Shown in pieces: positions 11,124 to 24,000 of a stretch of 64,000 nt of DNA (positions are counted from its first letter, which is position 1; each line of letters begins with the position of its first letter). Source of the DNA: Magnolia sinica. Lineage: Eukaryota; Streptophyta; Magnoliopsida; Magnoliales; Magnoliaceae. The notes below the pieces were generated by a model. It worked only from the letters and a program-made list of their open reading frames with translations. It did no database searches and was not told where the DNA came from. Both the position numbers and the translations under genes were made by a program. The DNA is taken from the NCBI RefSeq assembly GCF_029962835.1, contig NC_080574.1:42462501-42526500 (forward strand). The letters run 5' to 3'.

Positions 11124-12200
11124 TGCCTCCGTACGAATAAGTGTAGTCATGTAAGAATTTTCAAAATTTGGCTAATGGCAACCGGCAATGTAATATTGAG
11201 CCCATTTGGGAGCTTGGATTTGAAAAGCATTAGAATCCATTGGAATCCATTCGGTAGTCTAAGCTCGGATAAAGATTTCCTTAGCTCATGTCAGGGATCC
11301 TTCAATGCTAAAGTCAGGAATCTGGGTTTAGTTGGGTATCGAGGGTATAAGGCTAGAGATTATGCGTACCTCTCCCTTATGGGAATCATCTTATTTATAA
11401 GTGGGAAGAGGTGATGGCGTAGGGTGTGATCATCCCTGTTTTGGCGGGGACAGAATTCTAGTAGGATTTTGAGTTTAAGCGCGGCGGGGTTCCTTCTAGA
11501 TCTTCGGTGAGGAGAGTGTGTTGGAGATAGTTTCTGTGATCTTCGACGTGGATGGTCGACTATGTTAGAAATCCAATACACAACGGAGGATAGAAGAAAA
11601 CGATCAGATCTATCGGGTTCAAGGCTCGACTTGAATAGTCGATTTCTCAAGACAGAGTTGCTACCCTTTTTCTAGAAATTCCAGCAAGTGCAAATGAAGG
11701 AAATCTATAAATTGTCTTCATGATACAATGAACTCTCAATCCAATTTTCAACACAAAAATTTACACATTTAAGTGTTGAACAGATCTCTAGTTTTGACAC
11801 CGATATGCCTTGACATTCAGAACAAACTCAATAAGAAATTAGATCAAGAGTAATTGCCCAGAAGATGATATAATGTTAAGAATTAAGAGTCTATTCTTCT
11901 GGATTATAGTATCCAGGATTTATATCAACTGAAAGGTTATAGATTTCTTCCTGAAGATGTGCTAAAGAACCTCTTTAAGAAATCCATACCCATTCACAGC
12001 AAATAATTGCCTTTCCATGAAAGGACATGACTCTATGTCATATGACAGTTATTTCTGTACCCATTCAGACAAGAGCAGTTATCCAATAGGAAAAACTGAA
12101 TCCACATAAGCGACACATGGCATAGGTGCCACATGTACAATCATGTCACAATTACTCTTAATCAACAAAGGTCATAAAATCATCAGGATAAACCCTCGTT
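11124..12200. other. Intergenic, possible decayed LTR
   Basis: No gene is recognised. The stretch from about 11562 (TGTTAGAAATCC) looks like the start of an LTR, but I found no matching second end or target duplication. The 96-residue minus-strand reading frame at 11360-11650 shows no family signature. Confidence 0.4.
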
Positions 12201-12229
12201 CAATTCCAGTTGTACCATGGCAAAAAAAG

Positions 12230-12430
12230 TTTGAACCATGTGCCAAAAAAACTATCTTTTTGCTCCTTGCGACGATGCGAAGTGCTAAGTGCACCTAATA
12301 CAGCGCCCAAGTAGCCCTACAGCCTACACCACGCGCGCGCATGCGCGAACGGTGCGAACCGTCCTCGAGAAGATTTGAACCTTGGTTGCATAAGCAAAAA
12401 CCCCTTCTCTTACCGACTGGCTATATACAC
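12230..12430 (-). mobile_element. tRNA-derived SINE candidate
   Basis: The minus strand from about 12425 has an A-box-like TAGCCAGTCGGTAAGAG and, about 35 bp on, a B-box GGTTCAAATCT with spacing as in a tRNA gene. A GC-rich body follows with CGCGCGC words. The tRNA arms do not fold as a full tRNA. I see no clear target duplication, so this is a candidate only. Confidence 0.45.
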
Positions 12431-13880
12431 TATTTATGAAAAGTTTAAATAATTAATATTTTTATTTACTTTCTAAAAATAACTTTTATTTTTAAAATTT
12501 ATTTTTATCTAAAAAATACAACAGACTATATGTTGGTTAAGTTTGAGCTTGAGCTAACATTGGGGTTGGGCGCAACTTATCCATTGAGGTCAAGCTTGAC
12601 CAAACGTTGGGGTCGGGCGCGACTTATCTGTTGAGGTCAAGCTCGGCCTGAAGCCAAGAGATGGAGCTTCCTTCCTGGTCAGTCAAGAGGTGAGTGTTGG
12701 ATCGTTGGGTCGTACCTCTTGTTGTTAGTGTTCGACCAGGCCTATCGATAGTAGGTTGGCGTATTTTCCCCATAACAGAATCCAAATCACAAATATATTG
12801 AAATTAAGATAATTCTAAATTCTCATTTGTGTTTAGTTGAAATGCATTGAAATCTAAATATTATGTTGGAGAGTTTGTATTTTGAAGGCATTAGAATTCT
12901 TCAGTATATTCAAAGGACTTGGATTTGATTAGCTAAATCATATTTCATATCTCAAATTATTATACATGTGATATTTGATAGAATAATTTTAATAAGTTCA
13001 TTAAAATATATAGTTTAACTAAAAAAGAGAAAATTTTGAGTAGTGGGTGAGCCACAACTATTAGGATCATAAACAAGTGATTCATCAATGTTTTGTAACC
13101 GTTCATTTAGATGTCCAACGTTTAAATCGTTCAAATCATTCTATAGTATTGCAACTAATCATTAGATTATTTTGGGTACCATCAGCATATAATGCATTTA
13201 GTGAATTAGTAATCTAAAGACACATTTATTATATGTGCCACTCTCCTATCCTAAAATATAAAGGTAAGAAAGGTATTTCTTTTGGTTTACACCAGAATTT
13301 TACCGTTTTACTGAGATTTCAAAACACACCAAAAAGTATATTTAAAATACTCTTCATTTCATTTACTTCCGATCGTACCAATGACAAATGCAAAAAAGCA
13401 GCTATTTGAATTTGAAATACACCAGTTTACTAACAAATCCAAAGTGCCAAATACGGAGATCATGAATGCACGGATGTGGTATTATAAGCATATGCTACAT
13501 TTGAGGCACTCACCTGAAGGCAATGTAGAGAGATCATACACACACATGGCCGCTTTAGCATGCATTTACCTCAATCCATACCGTCCAAATCATAAGGCCC
13601 ACTTTGGATCAATCGATGATCATGACCGTCTGAATTCCTGCTGTAAAAAAAAAAAAAAAAAACGATCACAACAAAAGGTCGGGGGCTAAAATCCACAAAC
13701 AAACTGAACCTTAATTACAGCTTTTAAACCATCTAAATTCTGAGATTCTGCTCCATCTACCGGGAAATGCACGTTTTGGACAGTCCAGATTGATAAATGC
13801 TTGTGCCATGTGCATGGGTTGCTGTACTATGCAAGAGTATCACTGTCTTCTATTATAAAATAGGGAGGTTTACTGCCGTT
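12431..13880. other. Intergenic upstream of the calcium-binding protein gene
   Basis: No gene is recognised. At about 12540-12720 there are two near-copies of a phrase CAAGCTTGACCAAACGTTGGGG / GTCGGGCGCGACTTATC, a short degenerate tandem. An A-run is present at 13646-13662. The 102-residue frame at 13381-13689 runs through that A-run and has no family signature. Confidence 0.55.
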
Positions 13881-14135
13881 GGAATCTCCATGGGATACGC
13901 CGTGATGTTCATATGTCATCCAAGCCATTCATAAGGTCGTTCCCACTCCAATGAACTGAAAACATAAAATATTAGCCTGCTTTAGACTTCTTTGGCCCCA
14001 CAAATACTTCAAAGGTGGATGATCAATCCCCACTGCTTGTTGGCGTGTGGCCTTCTTGAGTTTTGGATCTGCCTCATTTTCCGGCTCATCTCCTAACATG
14101 AGCTGTTAAAACAGATGGACGGAGTGGATTTCTCA
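13880..14135. mobile_element. Fragment of a Mutator-like MITE beside the promoter
   Basis: Contains phrases shared with the element at 9800-10337, including CTTGAGTTTTGGATCTGCCTC and the motif ACAGATGGACGGAGTGGAT near its right end, plus a middle part with the same order of words. No target duplication is seen. It lies about 60 bp upstream of the gene's TATA box. Confidence 0.55.
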
Positions 14136-14195
14136 TAAAACATCAGGGTGGCCCCCACTTCGCTTCCGTTCTCAGGTTGCAGGCAATGCACGTCC

Positions 14196-14202
14196 TATAA
14201 AG
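14196..14202 (+). promoter_or_regulatory. TATA box of the PEF gene
   Basis: TATAAAG lies 60 bp before the start codon at 14262. Transcription would start near 14228-14235 and leave a short 5' leader of about 30 nt. It is assigned from sequence and position only. Confidence 0.55.
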
Positions 14203-14261
14203 ACCGAACCTCTCGTTTCCAGACGGAGGGATCGCTGCCGTTCGTTATTTTCTCGGCGGGA

Positions 14262-14653
14262 ATGGAGAATACGGAGACTCTGAGAGAGTGGTTCGAAAGA
14301 GTCGACTCAGAGAAAACCAGCAGCATCACTGCTCTTCAACTGAAGGTGATTTCTCATTCGCTTCTCGTTTTCTTCTTCTTCTTCTTCTTCTTCTCCTCTC
14401 TCTCTCTCCCTTAACCCTAATTTCTTGTATTGTTTCGAAATCGATTGCCAGAGCGCTTTCGCAGTCGGAAACCTCGAATTCTCTCTCTCCGTTGTTCAGC
14501 AGATGATCAGGTTCTCTTTTCATCTGCAGATTATCGTATTTTCTCTTTTAATTCTTTTTTTTATTAGTGAATTTGATGGAGGAGCTTGGATTGATGCTTT
14601 GGTCTTTTGCAGGATGTACGATTTCGATAGGAATGGGACCATGAGCTTTGAAG
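14262..14653 (+). CDS. PEF gene exons 1-3
   Basis: Exon 1 (14262-14345) codes residues 1-28 with the EF1 helix and degenerate loop. Exon 2 (14452-14510) codes the next helix. Exon 3 (14613-14653) carries the canonical EF2 loop. Introns 1 and 2 are short (106 and 102 bp), unlike the rest of the gene. Intron 1 has a (CTT)n pyrimidine run. Confidence 0.93.
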
Positions 14654-17600
14654 GTGAGCGAGCGATTGATCGATCTTCTGATTATTTTCTTTTCATTTTT
14701 TCAGTTTGGTTTTCCAAGGTCTGTATGTTGTGTGGCCCACTGGATGAATGGTGATCAGCAGGGGTGGAGGTACCATGGACCATGGCCCCAGGAAATATTG
14801 ACAAATACTAAACTGTTCAACTTGGAGAAGTTTTGATTTGGTTGGAAGAGAATTTCTGTTCCATATTTTGATGGATTTTATTCCCGTCTGAGCTTAAGCT
14901 TGAACTGACCGTTGACAATGTTTTTTTTTATTTATTTATTTATTATTATTTATAACCGTATGGCTCTGTTTTTCATCTGTACGATTGTATGAGAAATTCA
15001 TCAACTATTCAAATTCTATGATTGGAGGTTGCCTTATCTTCTAAGCTACAACGATCGTGTTAACATCTATTTATACGATACTCAGGCTGAGAGCAGAACT
15101 TATTTTATTTGTCTGACCAGTGAAATTACAAGTGGATCCCAGCTTTCTGTGATCCAGATTGAATTTGGTGGGCCTTCATGATGAATGGGTGAAGCATTAA
15201 AATCTCCATAAAAGATATTCTGTATAATTGGCGCATTGTTTTCAAACCAGGACTAGGTTTGGGATTCAATCAGTCACCGGTTTGCGTTAACCAACAATTT
15301 GGGGCATCGACCTTGTTGGTCAAGAAAATACTTTTTGTTGCAAAGTAGTAATAATAAAATACTAATACTGTAAAAATCATTTTTTTTTCATACCCCCTCC
15401 CTTTTTGATATACTGTAATTGTAAATGGCCCCTGGTAGTTCCCATATTTGTAAATACCTCCCTCCCTTTTATCGTGTTTATGCAAACTACATCCTCATGT
15501 TACTTTTTGTGACTGAAAAAGCAATGCCACCAACTAATTTTTGAAAAATACAATTTTAGTAGAGATAGCCAATCCATGCTTTAACAGTCATGCATCGGAC
15601 TACTTGTACAAATTTCCTAGTTTCCTGTGTGCAAATGAGACAAACCATGGACATGTATTTTTGGCCCAAATGTTTGTCAGCGACACAGCTTTGCCAAAGT
15701 CCAAACGGCCCCTTTATGTCTTTTACTAATTTTCTTCCGAAAATGATGAATAATGGATACGATATACCATCTCTCTCTCTCTATAGCAATCTACCTCCTT
15801 GTAGAATTTAAAAGGGTATCTAAATCCAATACTCTAAATGAGTGAACGTTAGTTCTCGAAGGGTGTTGGAGTTCTGCCTTTACTCCTTGCTCTTATCCTC
15901 CTCGAACCATCAACATTGATGGTAACTCGTTTCACTTGCTACCATTATTGTATCTTGGAAAGGTGGCATCTTGAGGGATGAGCATGGCTCCATAATTTTC
16001 ACTTTCTTAGGACTAACTGACATCAGATCGTCAAATAGAGCTGTCTTGTTGGTTATCAAAATGGGGTCGGAAATCTTTTTCAATCAGGTGGGTGCATCAT
16101 GGCTGAAGTTGATTCCTGCAATGCTATAGCTTGGGCCTTTTGCAGATCCTCCCCTCGGAGTATTTTTCTTCTTCTCCCAAATAGTATAAGAAAGTGTTGC
16201 TATCATTTGGAGGTTTCTTTTCATAAAATCTTGAGAGGTGCCAATTACCTGCTAATTCCTTGGCTTAGGGTCAATTGTCCATATGTCCTCTGCGGCTTTT
16301 TTGGGCTTCTTTAATAAATTTTTTGTTATTCATGGAAAAAAAGTTTCTACGGTTTGAAGGTGGATTAGAACAAAAAAGATAAGAAATGACTGGGTTGAGT
16401 TAATAGTTGACCTAAGTTCTTTATGCTTCAACTTGCGAATGGTTCATCAACTAAACTTGCTTCAATGCGGTGTTGGATATTTATATAATCATCACTACTT
16501 GCTAAGGATGATGTTTCCTGTTCTTGTCTCTTTGTTGATTGCCATTTTCTATGATGTATAGCTGCTTCTTTTAATAAAACTTTCATTATCAATAAAAAAA
16601 AGAAAGAAGAAGTATCTTTATCTAATATTAATGGTACATGTGACACGCATGGAGCGGGGGGATAGAGATAGAAAAGGGAGAGAGATTTGTAGGGGAGAGA
16701 AAATGAGAGGGTCAGAGGGAAAGATGGGGCCACGTGTAGGTGCATGTTACATAGTGAGGAGAAGGGAATGGTGGGCAATCCATCCTCACCATTTCCCTTG
16801 TTGTTGCCCACTCGATCCCTGATGTCTTAACATCAGTGGATACAGCACATGTAAGGAGCGGATGTCATACAATCATTAGGGTAGGCAGAATAGAGCCTTT
16901 GTCATGCAGTCTTCCTAATTAGATGCTTCATGCTAGGGAAAGAGGAGATGTGGTGCGAGCTACACATTAAAAAAAATGAAAGGAAGTGGGTTCAATCTAT
17001 TCCATCCCTTCTACAGTAAAATCTCAACCGTTCCTGGCTAAGCAGCTACTTGTTGTGAGGAATTGACCCTCTTAACCAATGTTACCAAGGTTGTGCAAAC
17101 TAATTGTGAGGGAAAAAATGTTCAAAGGTACTGGCATTATATATAGTGATGTTATTGTGGACTTATTAGAATAGAATGGTGTTGCAACAACATATACTGA
17201 ATAATGCACATGTCATGCATGTAACCTATCAAGGGATAAGTCAACATCGATTGTTGTATGTGCTCTCATTTGTTTAAGAATACGGAAGACTTTCTTTTGG
17301 TAACTTTATAGACCTTTCATCTATTATTTGGAAGAAATGTCAAAATTTCTCTCTAACACCATGTACTTTTGTGGTGCATTTTTTTTTTTTCAGAATTTGT
17401 TGCTCTTAACAAATTTCTAATGAAGGTTTGTGTTTTCATCTTTAAGCAATATTGTGTCATCCTGCCTTTTTTTTGGTACACGTTATTATTCTGTATGTTT
17501 CTCATCAATATTTTCATATGCCTTCAATGTGGAGAGGATGAAAGAAACAATTGTAAACAGATATCTTATGGATTTATTTAGTTAGTTATTACTCTTTATT

Positions 17601-18039
17601 GTCTCTGCAGGTGCAAAATGCCTTTTCAGCCCTGGAGAGGTGATTTTCTGCTTCTATCATGGAAATTCACGTTGTTTCACTTCATTCTTAGGGCATGTTT
17701 GTATAGTGGGAAAATAAAAGAAAAGAAAGAAAAGAAAATTGTAATCATCATCTAGTGATGATTTTCCAAGATCTCTACGAGCACTATTGAAACATGGATT
17801 CCATTTTTGGGGCTCTTGTTTGGATAGCAAGTAGAAATCTCATAAAGCTCTTGTATCTTGTGCTTGAGAATTTGACAATGGTGTTTGGGTAATGATTGCT
17901 TTTTGAAATCAAATATTTCCTTTGCTATCAAACATAGTGAAACATCTCATCATGGGAAAAGTCATCTATTTTTATTTCTTTGCATTTCTTTTCCCACTAT
18001 TCGAACAAGTTCTTATTGTTTTACGGGATAGCTTAATGG

Positions 18040-18094
<55 letters not shown>

Positions 18095-21000
18095 ATTTTC
18101 CATGATATAATCAAAGTTGGATCTCACCCACTAGGTCCTCTCGAAGTGAGCAATCTCATGTACCTTTTAAAGGTGAATAAATTAAGTTTAATTGTAGACC
18201 TACTTCCATAAGAACCATTGTTAAAATTTTTTAGCCAGGTGGTACTGCCATACTTGGTTGTTCTTCTCCCTTTCTTCACATAAAGGCCAAGGCAATTGCA
18301 TACTTTATTGATCCAAATATTGCATGAATTAAGAACCATTTTGCCAGTAGAACCCAAAAAGCTATTAGTAGGCATTGTCTAGCTCGCTCACCTGTTGCAT
18401 GACTTCTCATATCCTTTTGCACACTTACACTGGCACTCCTCTCAAGGTAGTGAAAAGAGGTTTTCTTAGGGATTTAAATATCAATATTGTATTGGCCGAT
18501 ACGAGCTATCGTATCCGTATCAGCATGAGACGATGCGCAATGAGGGTCGTATCGGTCTGATATGAAAAATCGCACTTGTATTGGTACCAATATGACATAC
18601 CCATTTTGATTTGACTGATACGGGCTTAAAACACCAAAGCCAGCCCTTGTTTTTCATTTTCTCCCTTTCCTCTTTCTTCCTTTCCATTTTTTTTTTAAAA
18701 CCTAAGAGATTGTTCAAAGCCCATTTCTGACTAGATTCACACTACATTTGAAGATCAAAACATTGCTTTTGGAATTGAATCTAAGCATTGAAGTGTCAGT
18801 ACTCGATCAGGGGAAAATACAAAAAAAGAAAAAGAAAAAAAAAGAAGGTAAAATACCTATTTTTTAAATTATTATTGCTGAAATCAAGTCAAATATATAT
18901 TGAAAACCCAAATCAAAGGAATCATGATTCCTTCTCAATTTAGGGATTTTTTTTTTAATTTTTAATTTTTAAAATTTTCCTATTTATGTTGGATATTTCA
19001 GTCCTTTTTTTTTTTTTTTTCCTTCAATCAAATGCCATAATGATGCATGAATAGCCCTTTGATACTATAGATGTATACATTTTTTCTCGATTAGGGGATT
19101 TTCTAAAATTTTTAAAAATTTCCTATTTATGCTGGAATTTTCTTAGAAGTTCAGATTTTATTTTATTTTATTTTTATTTTTTTACTATTTTTTAAATCAA
19201 GTGCTATAATGATGCATGAATAACCTTTTGATACTATACATCTACACATTTCTTCTCGATTTGGGGATTTTTTATTTTTTATTTTTTTCCTATTTTTACT
19301 AGAATTTTTTGAATTTTTCAGTTTTAGCTTTTTTAAAATCAAATGTTCTAATAATACATGAATAGATTTTTAATACTATAGATTTACACATTTGTTCTTG
19401 ATTTGGAGATTTCTTTATTATTATTTTTTTCCTATTTACGTTGGAATTTTCTGAAATTTTCAGATTTTTTTTTTTTTTTTTTTCCAATCAAATGTTGTAA
19501 TAATGCATGAATAGCCTTTTAAGACTATAGATCTACACGTCATATATACATTGATTAAATAATAATAATTATTATTATTACTATTTTCAAATTATTTTTT
19601 GGGCATTTTCTGATATTTCTATTTTTCAAAACTGATTTTTGGAAAATTAGTCCGATGATGGATTTAGGTAAGTGTAAGGTTGTTTTAAACATAGATCTAT
19701 CATTTGTTACTGGATTTAAATTAGTTTTCTATTTTCGAGCCATTTTTGGCCTTTTTTATTGAATGCTAGTCGTTTTACACTTTTTACTTTTATAATTTGA
19801 ATAATTTCATAGTCTAATAGTTGATAGATAATCATATTAGCAATATATGGTATCAATTTATGACATATGTCAACAATGTATACTAAAAAAATCAACATCA
19901 TAACCTACAATAGGTCGACCTGACATACAATATTCTTACCAAAGAATGGTTTCCTTTGTAAAGGGTCCCAAGCTATGCGTTGTCTGACTAAATTAATGCA
20001 ACTATATTCAAATTGGATGTATAACTTTTAGAGTGCATGTGATGATCATTTCATAAAACCCTCCTAAATACTTCGAAATTAGTTTAAATTGACGTTGGTT
20101 GAAGGAATTTTTTTTTTAAAAATTAATATTTTAATAAATTTTTATTAAAAATTGATTTTAATTTTCCAAAAATTGACAAGGACTTGACAAATCAGTAGAT
20201 CAGCCCTCATACATGCTTAATTTCATGTTTGGAATGCAATATTGCAAGAAATTTGGGAGAAATTGGGGAAATTTCGAATTTCTCCAAATCGGACTACCTA
20301 CATTCAAATTTCGAATTTAGAGTGTATGTGATGATCATTTCATCAAATGCTCCTAAATACTTTGAAATTAGTCTCAATTGACAGTTGTTTGAAGGAAAAT
20401 TTCAAAAAAAAACATGGAGACCGTGAAGAACCAATGGATATCGAAATTAAACCTCCAACTCCATGATTTTTCTTGTAAAACATGAAGAACCAAAGGATTT
20501 GTAACCATTTGACACTGATTTAACATAATTTCAGCAATAAAATGGATCAGGAATTGAAAATGTTCACCGGATCGAACGTGTGGGATATATCGGCACTACC
20601 TGTGCGTTTCATATCGCACAGGTGGGATACAAGATATATCGTGGGATATATGAGCTGATATCATCGATATTTAAAACATTGTTTAGAACCAATTTCATTC
20701 ATTCTTTGATACTTTTAATCAATGAAATTTCAGCCAGGACCACATTCTGACCAAAGAGTGTACTGGTTATGATACTGATTTTCTGTTTTACAATTCGTGC
20801 GTTAAGAGTAATTTGCTTATTTTCCTAAGACCTTTTCTTTATGCCTCTGGATTTCAAAGAGGAAGTTCCATGGAGTTTAAATCGAGAGAAGTTTTTTTTT
20901 TTTTTTTTAAATCAATTTTAGATGCTACAGTTATATATATTTTTATTAAAACTACAAAATCATAATGGCTTGTTGCTTGTTTTACACACTATTATTAAAA

Positions 21001-24000
21001 TGACATAGTGAGAATTTACAGATCAGTTTGTCAGGATTGCATGTGGTTGTATTGTATCATAAGAGCCATTTTCTCATATTCTTGTGAGCCAATATTTGGC
21101 ACGAGGAGCTATGAAAAAGAAAAAAGAAAAGAAGAAAAGAAAAGGCATACATACACTTAATGATCATAAACAACATATTCAATGATTCATGATTCCAAAA
21201 ACTTACCCACTTGTGCCATGTAGGGTTGAGTTTAAGCTGTTAGTCGATTAGGCATGAATAATGAGGAGCTAGGTAGAACCATAGAAGTTGCTAGAGGATG
21301 GTGAGAAATATGAAAGATGATTTCTTGCCAGGTGTTACTGCCATGGGTGGTTGTGCATTTGTTAGCATGGTGCTAGGATCTTGTGCACTATCCTCAAAGT
21401 GTGCAGGTTAACTTATTCCATTGTGGACATGCACACAATGCTAGCTTATTAAATGCCAATTATGCATGTTACAAGGATGGGTTGAGCAAAAGTACAAGTG
21501 TTTGTGAAGAATGCTGGGGGAAGAGTACTGAAGGGCCACAAGTAATAGAAACTAACATGTGAATGCATTTTATGTGCGAATATAGTTGAGAAATGAGAGA
21601 ATAATTGCAGCTCACTCATTCCAAGAGCCCTTGGGCTGTTTACATTTGAAAAGTGTGAAAGAGAGAAATAAAAAAGAAGAAAAAAGAACCCACTTATCAT
21701 AATGATATAACAAATAAAAGACCAATAGTGGATTGGTTTCTTGCTCAATATAGGGAATGCATGTCAATAATTCTCAACTCGATTATAGAAAGCTGCACTT
21801 TTTTCTTTTTTTTTGTTAGCTTGTTGGTACACCCCACTGTCAGATCACACTCCACTGTTAGCCACCCCCACTAGGGATTGATACCAAGACCTCAGTGTTG
21901 AAACGAGGTATCTTTCACTCAGTCTACCACTTGAGCTATGGATCAGGGTGTACCACGTGCTTAGGTTGCCAACTGTATAATTAGCCAAGTAGGAGCATGT
22001 TGTCTTTAGCCTTCATAGAGTTAAGGAACTAGGCTCCCAATAGTTTTTTATTTACTTTCTCCAAGAGTGTGTTACTAGAATCAGAAAAAGGTACTTTATA
22101 CAGCTAATGGATGAATTTATCAACTTCCATAAAATTGGTTAAGCTTCAATGCTTCCTCTATTCACCTCATTTCACTGCCACAAATGTTTTCCATCTCTAT
22201 GTTTATAAGATCTTGGCTAAAGTATTATGTTTGTATGTTATGGAGGTTGTGGGCCATCTTGTTTCACTTAATCAAGGTGGCGTTGTCAAAGATAGCTAGA
22301 TTTTTTGTGGTGGTTTCAAGATCAATGGGGTCATTGATGCAACATAGGTCTTGCTTATGTGGTATGGTCATCAAGATTTGACTTTGAAATGCACTTGAAC
22401 ATGTTAAATCATCCTTTCTAATGTTGGTGATTTTATTTTTGGACTTGAATGTTGGCATACTAAGTGTCGTGCGTCTCCACAATACATTTATCAAATTTGA
22501 TTGATGTCAGCATTGTGATTCTTTGGGGCTCCTCTAGTCTGTCAACATTTCCTTTTCCCCCAATTTATTTGACCCTCTTCACCTCATGATATAGATGTAC
22601 TACAAGGTTTGGCTTACTTCAAGCAATGAGGTAAGTGATAACGACCTAGTTGTTTCCCATCTTCAATATGTTGATGATGCAATTTCTTTTACTCGTATTC
22701 ATTGGGTTCATGATTCAGTCAAAGACTTTCCCCCAATTAGTTTAGTGGGTGCTCCAGGTAACATATTGCCTAAAATTATCTCTTCCAAATTGGTAATGTG
22801 CTTCCAAAGGTCCTCTTTCCTTCTTAAGGGACTGTGTGTGTGTGTGTGTGTGTTGGGTGGGGGGTGTGATGCAGGACATGAAATTTAAATATGATATGCA
22901 AGATTTCAGGCTTAGATCATACTAATTTAGAACGATCACATAATAATTTCACATCCCACACAAGAGCTCAAACATTCAAGTAAAGGGGAATCTGCACGGG
23001 TCCAGGCCTACACAGGCTAGGACTGGGTCAATAAAATTATGGACCAAACGATGCTCAAAGGGAAATAGAAATCTACCACACATGCATTGCAATCAGTTCC
23101 TAATCCAAGGAATTCCCCAATTTCGATTCAAGGAACCCTAGGGTGAGAAAAGGGGCAAATCAATTAGGGATAATGCAATCTAGGGTTAGGGTTTATGAAA
23201 TTAGGTATAAAAAAAGGAAAATAGGTAGAAAACCTGAACCTGGGACAACTCTTGCATGCGGACAGCAAGCTAGGGCCTGGCGCACGTGCGCTCAAGGCTA
23301 TCCGCATGTGTGGTGGAGGCCCGAATCCCCAAACTGATTCCTTGACCTTGGTCGGCCAGGGGGGACTTCAAACCGTCCAAATCTCGTTGCAATCCGATGT
23401 GCGGCTGGGGCATGGTGCTCCGTTGAAGTTTTAGCCCTCCTACAGGGCCAGATTCTGGAACTGGCTGTAGAGAGATGAACAGCTGCAAAACAAGCGGATT
23501 TGAAGTGAAGATGATCATAGAATGGATGAAATAGGACGGAGGGGGCGGATTGGGATAAACGTGGCTTCGCACCACGGTAGTTAGCTCTTCGAAAAGGGAG
23601 GGCTTCGTACCCACTTGAATTTTTCTACAACTCAGAAACTCAGAGAGCAGAAAAACACGTAGGAATTTTTATTCAACTTCCATGGAAAAAAGAATTACAA
23701 GGGGTGCCTATTTAGAGGAAAACCCTATACCCCAAAACTCGTGCCATGTGCGCAACCTATTACTTGGCGATGAAGTAAACTAAAATAAAAACTAATCAAA
23801 GAAATCTAAAGCATTCATGATGTTCTAAATAACATAAATACTCAAAACCTAAAATATGAAATCAATCCGACTAGCGGGCCCCGATCATGAGATCCCATGA
23901 TAGGCTTTACTTGACTATCAGACCCACTTCAATAAACCAAACTCCGTCTTCTAACTAGGAGGCCCTCCTCGGACGTCTTTATCGATCTAGATCGACGGTG

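Noticed and set aside
11562-12180. Possible solo LTR starting TGTTAGAAATCC
   Set aside because: No matching CA end with a flanking 5-bp duplication could be found by eye, so I list the stretch only as uncertain intergenic DNA.
13381-13689. 102-residue open frame
   Set aside because: The frame runs into an A-run coding poly-Lys, has no family signature, and lies in intergenic AT-rich DNA.
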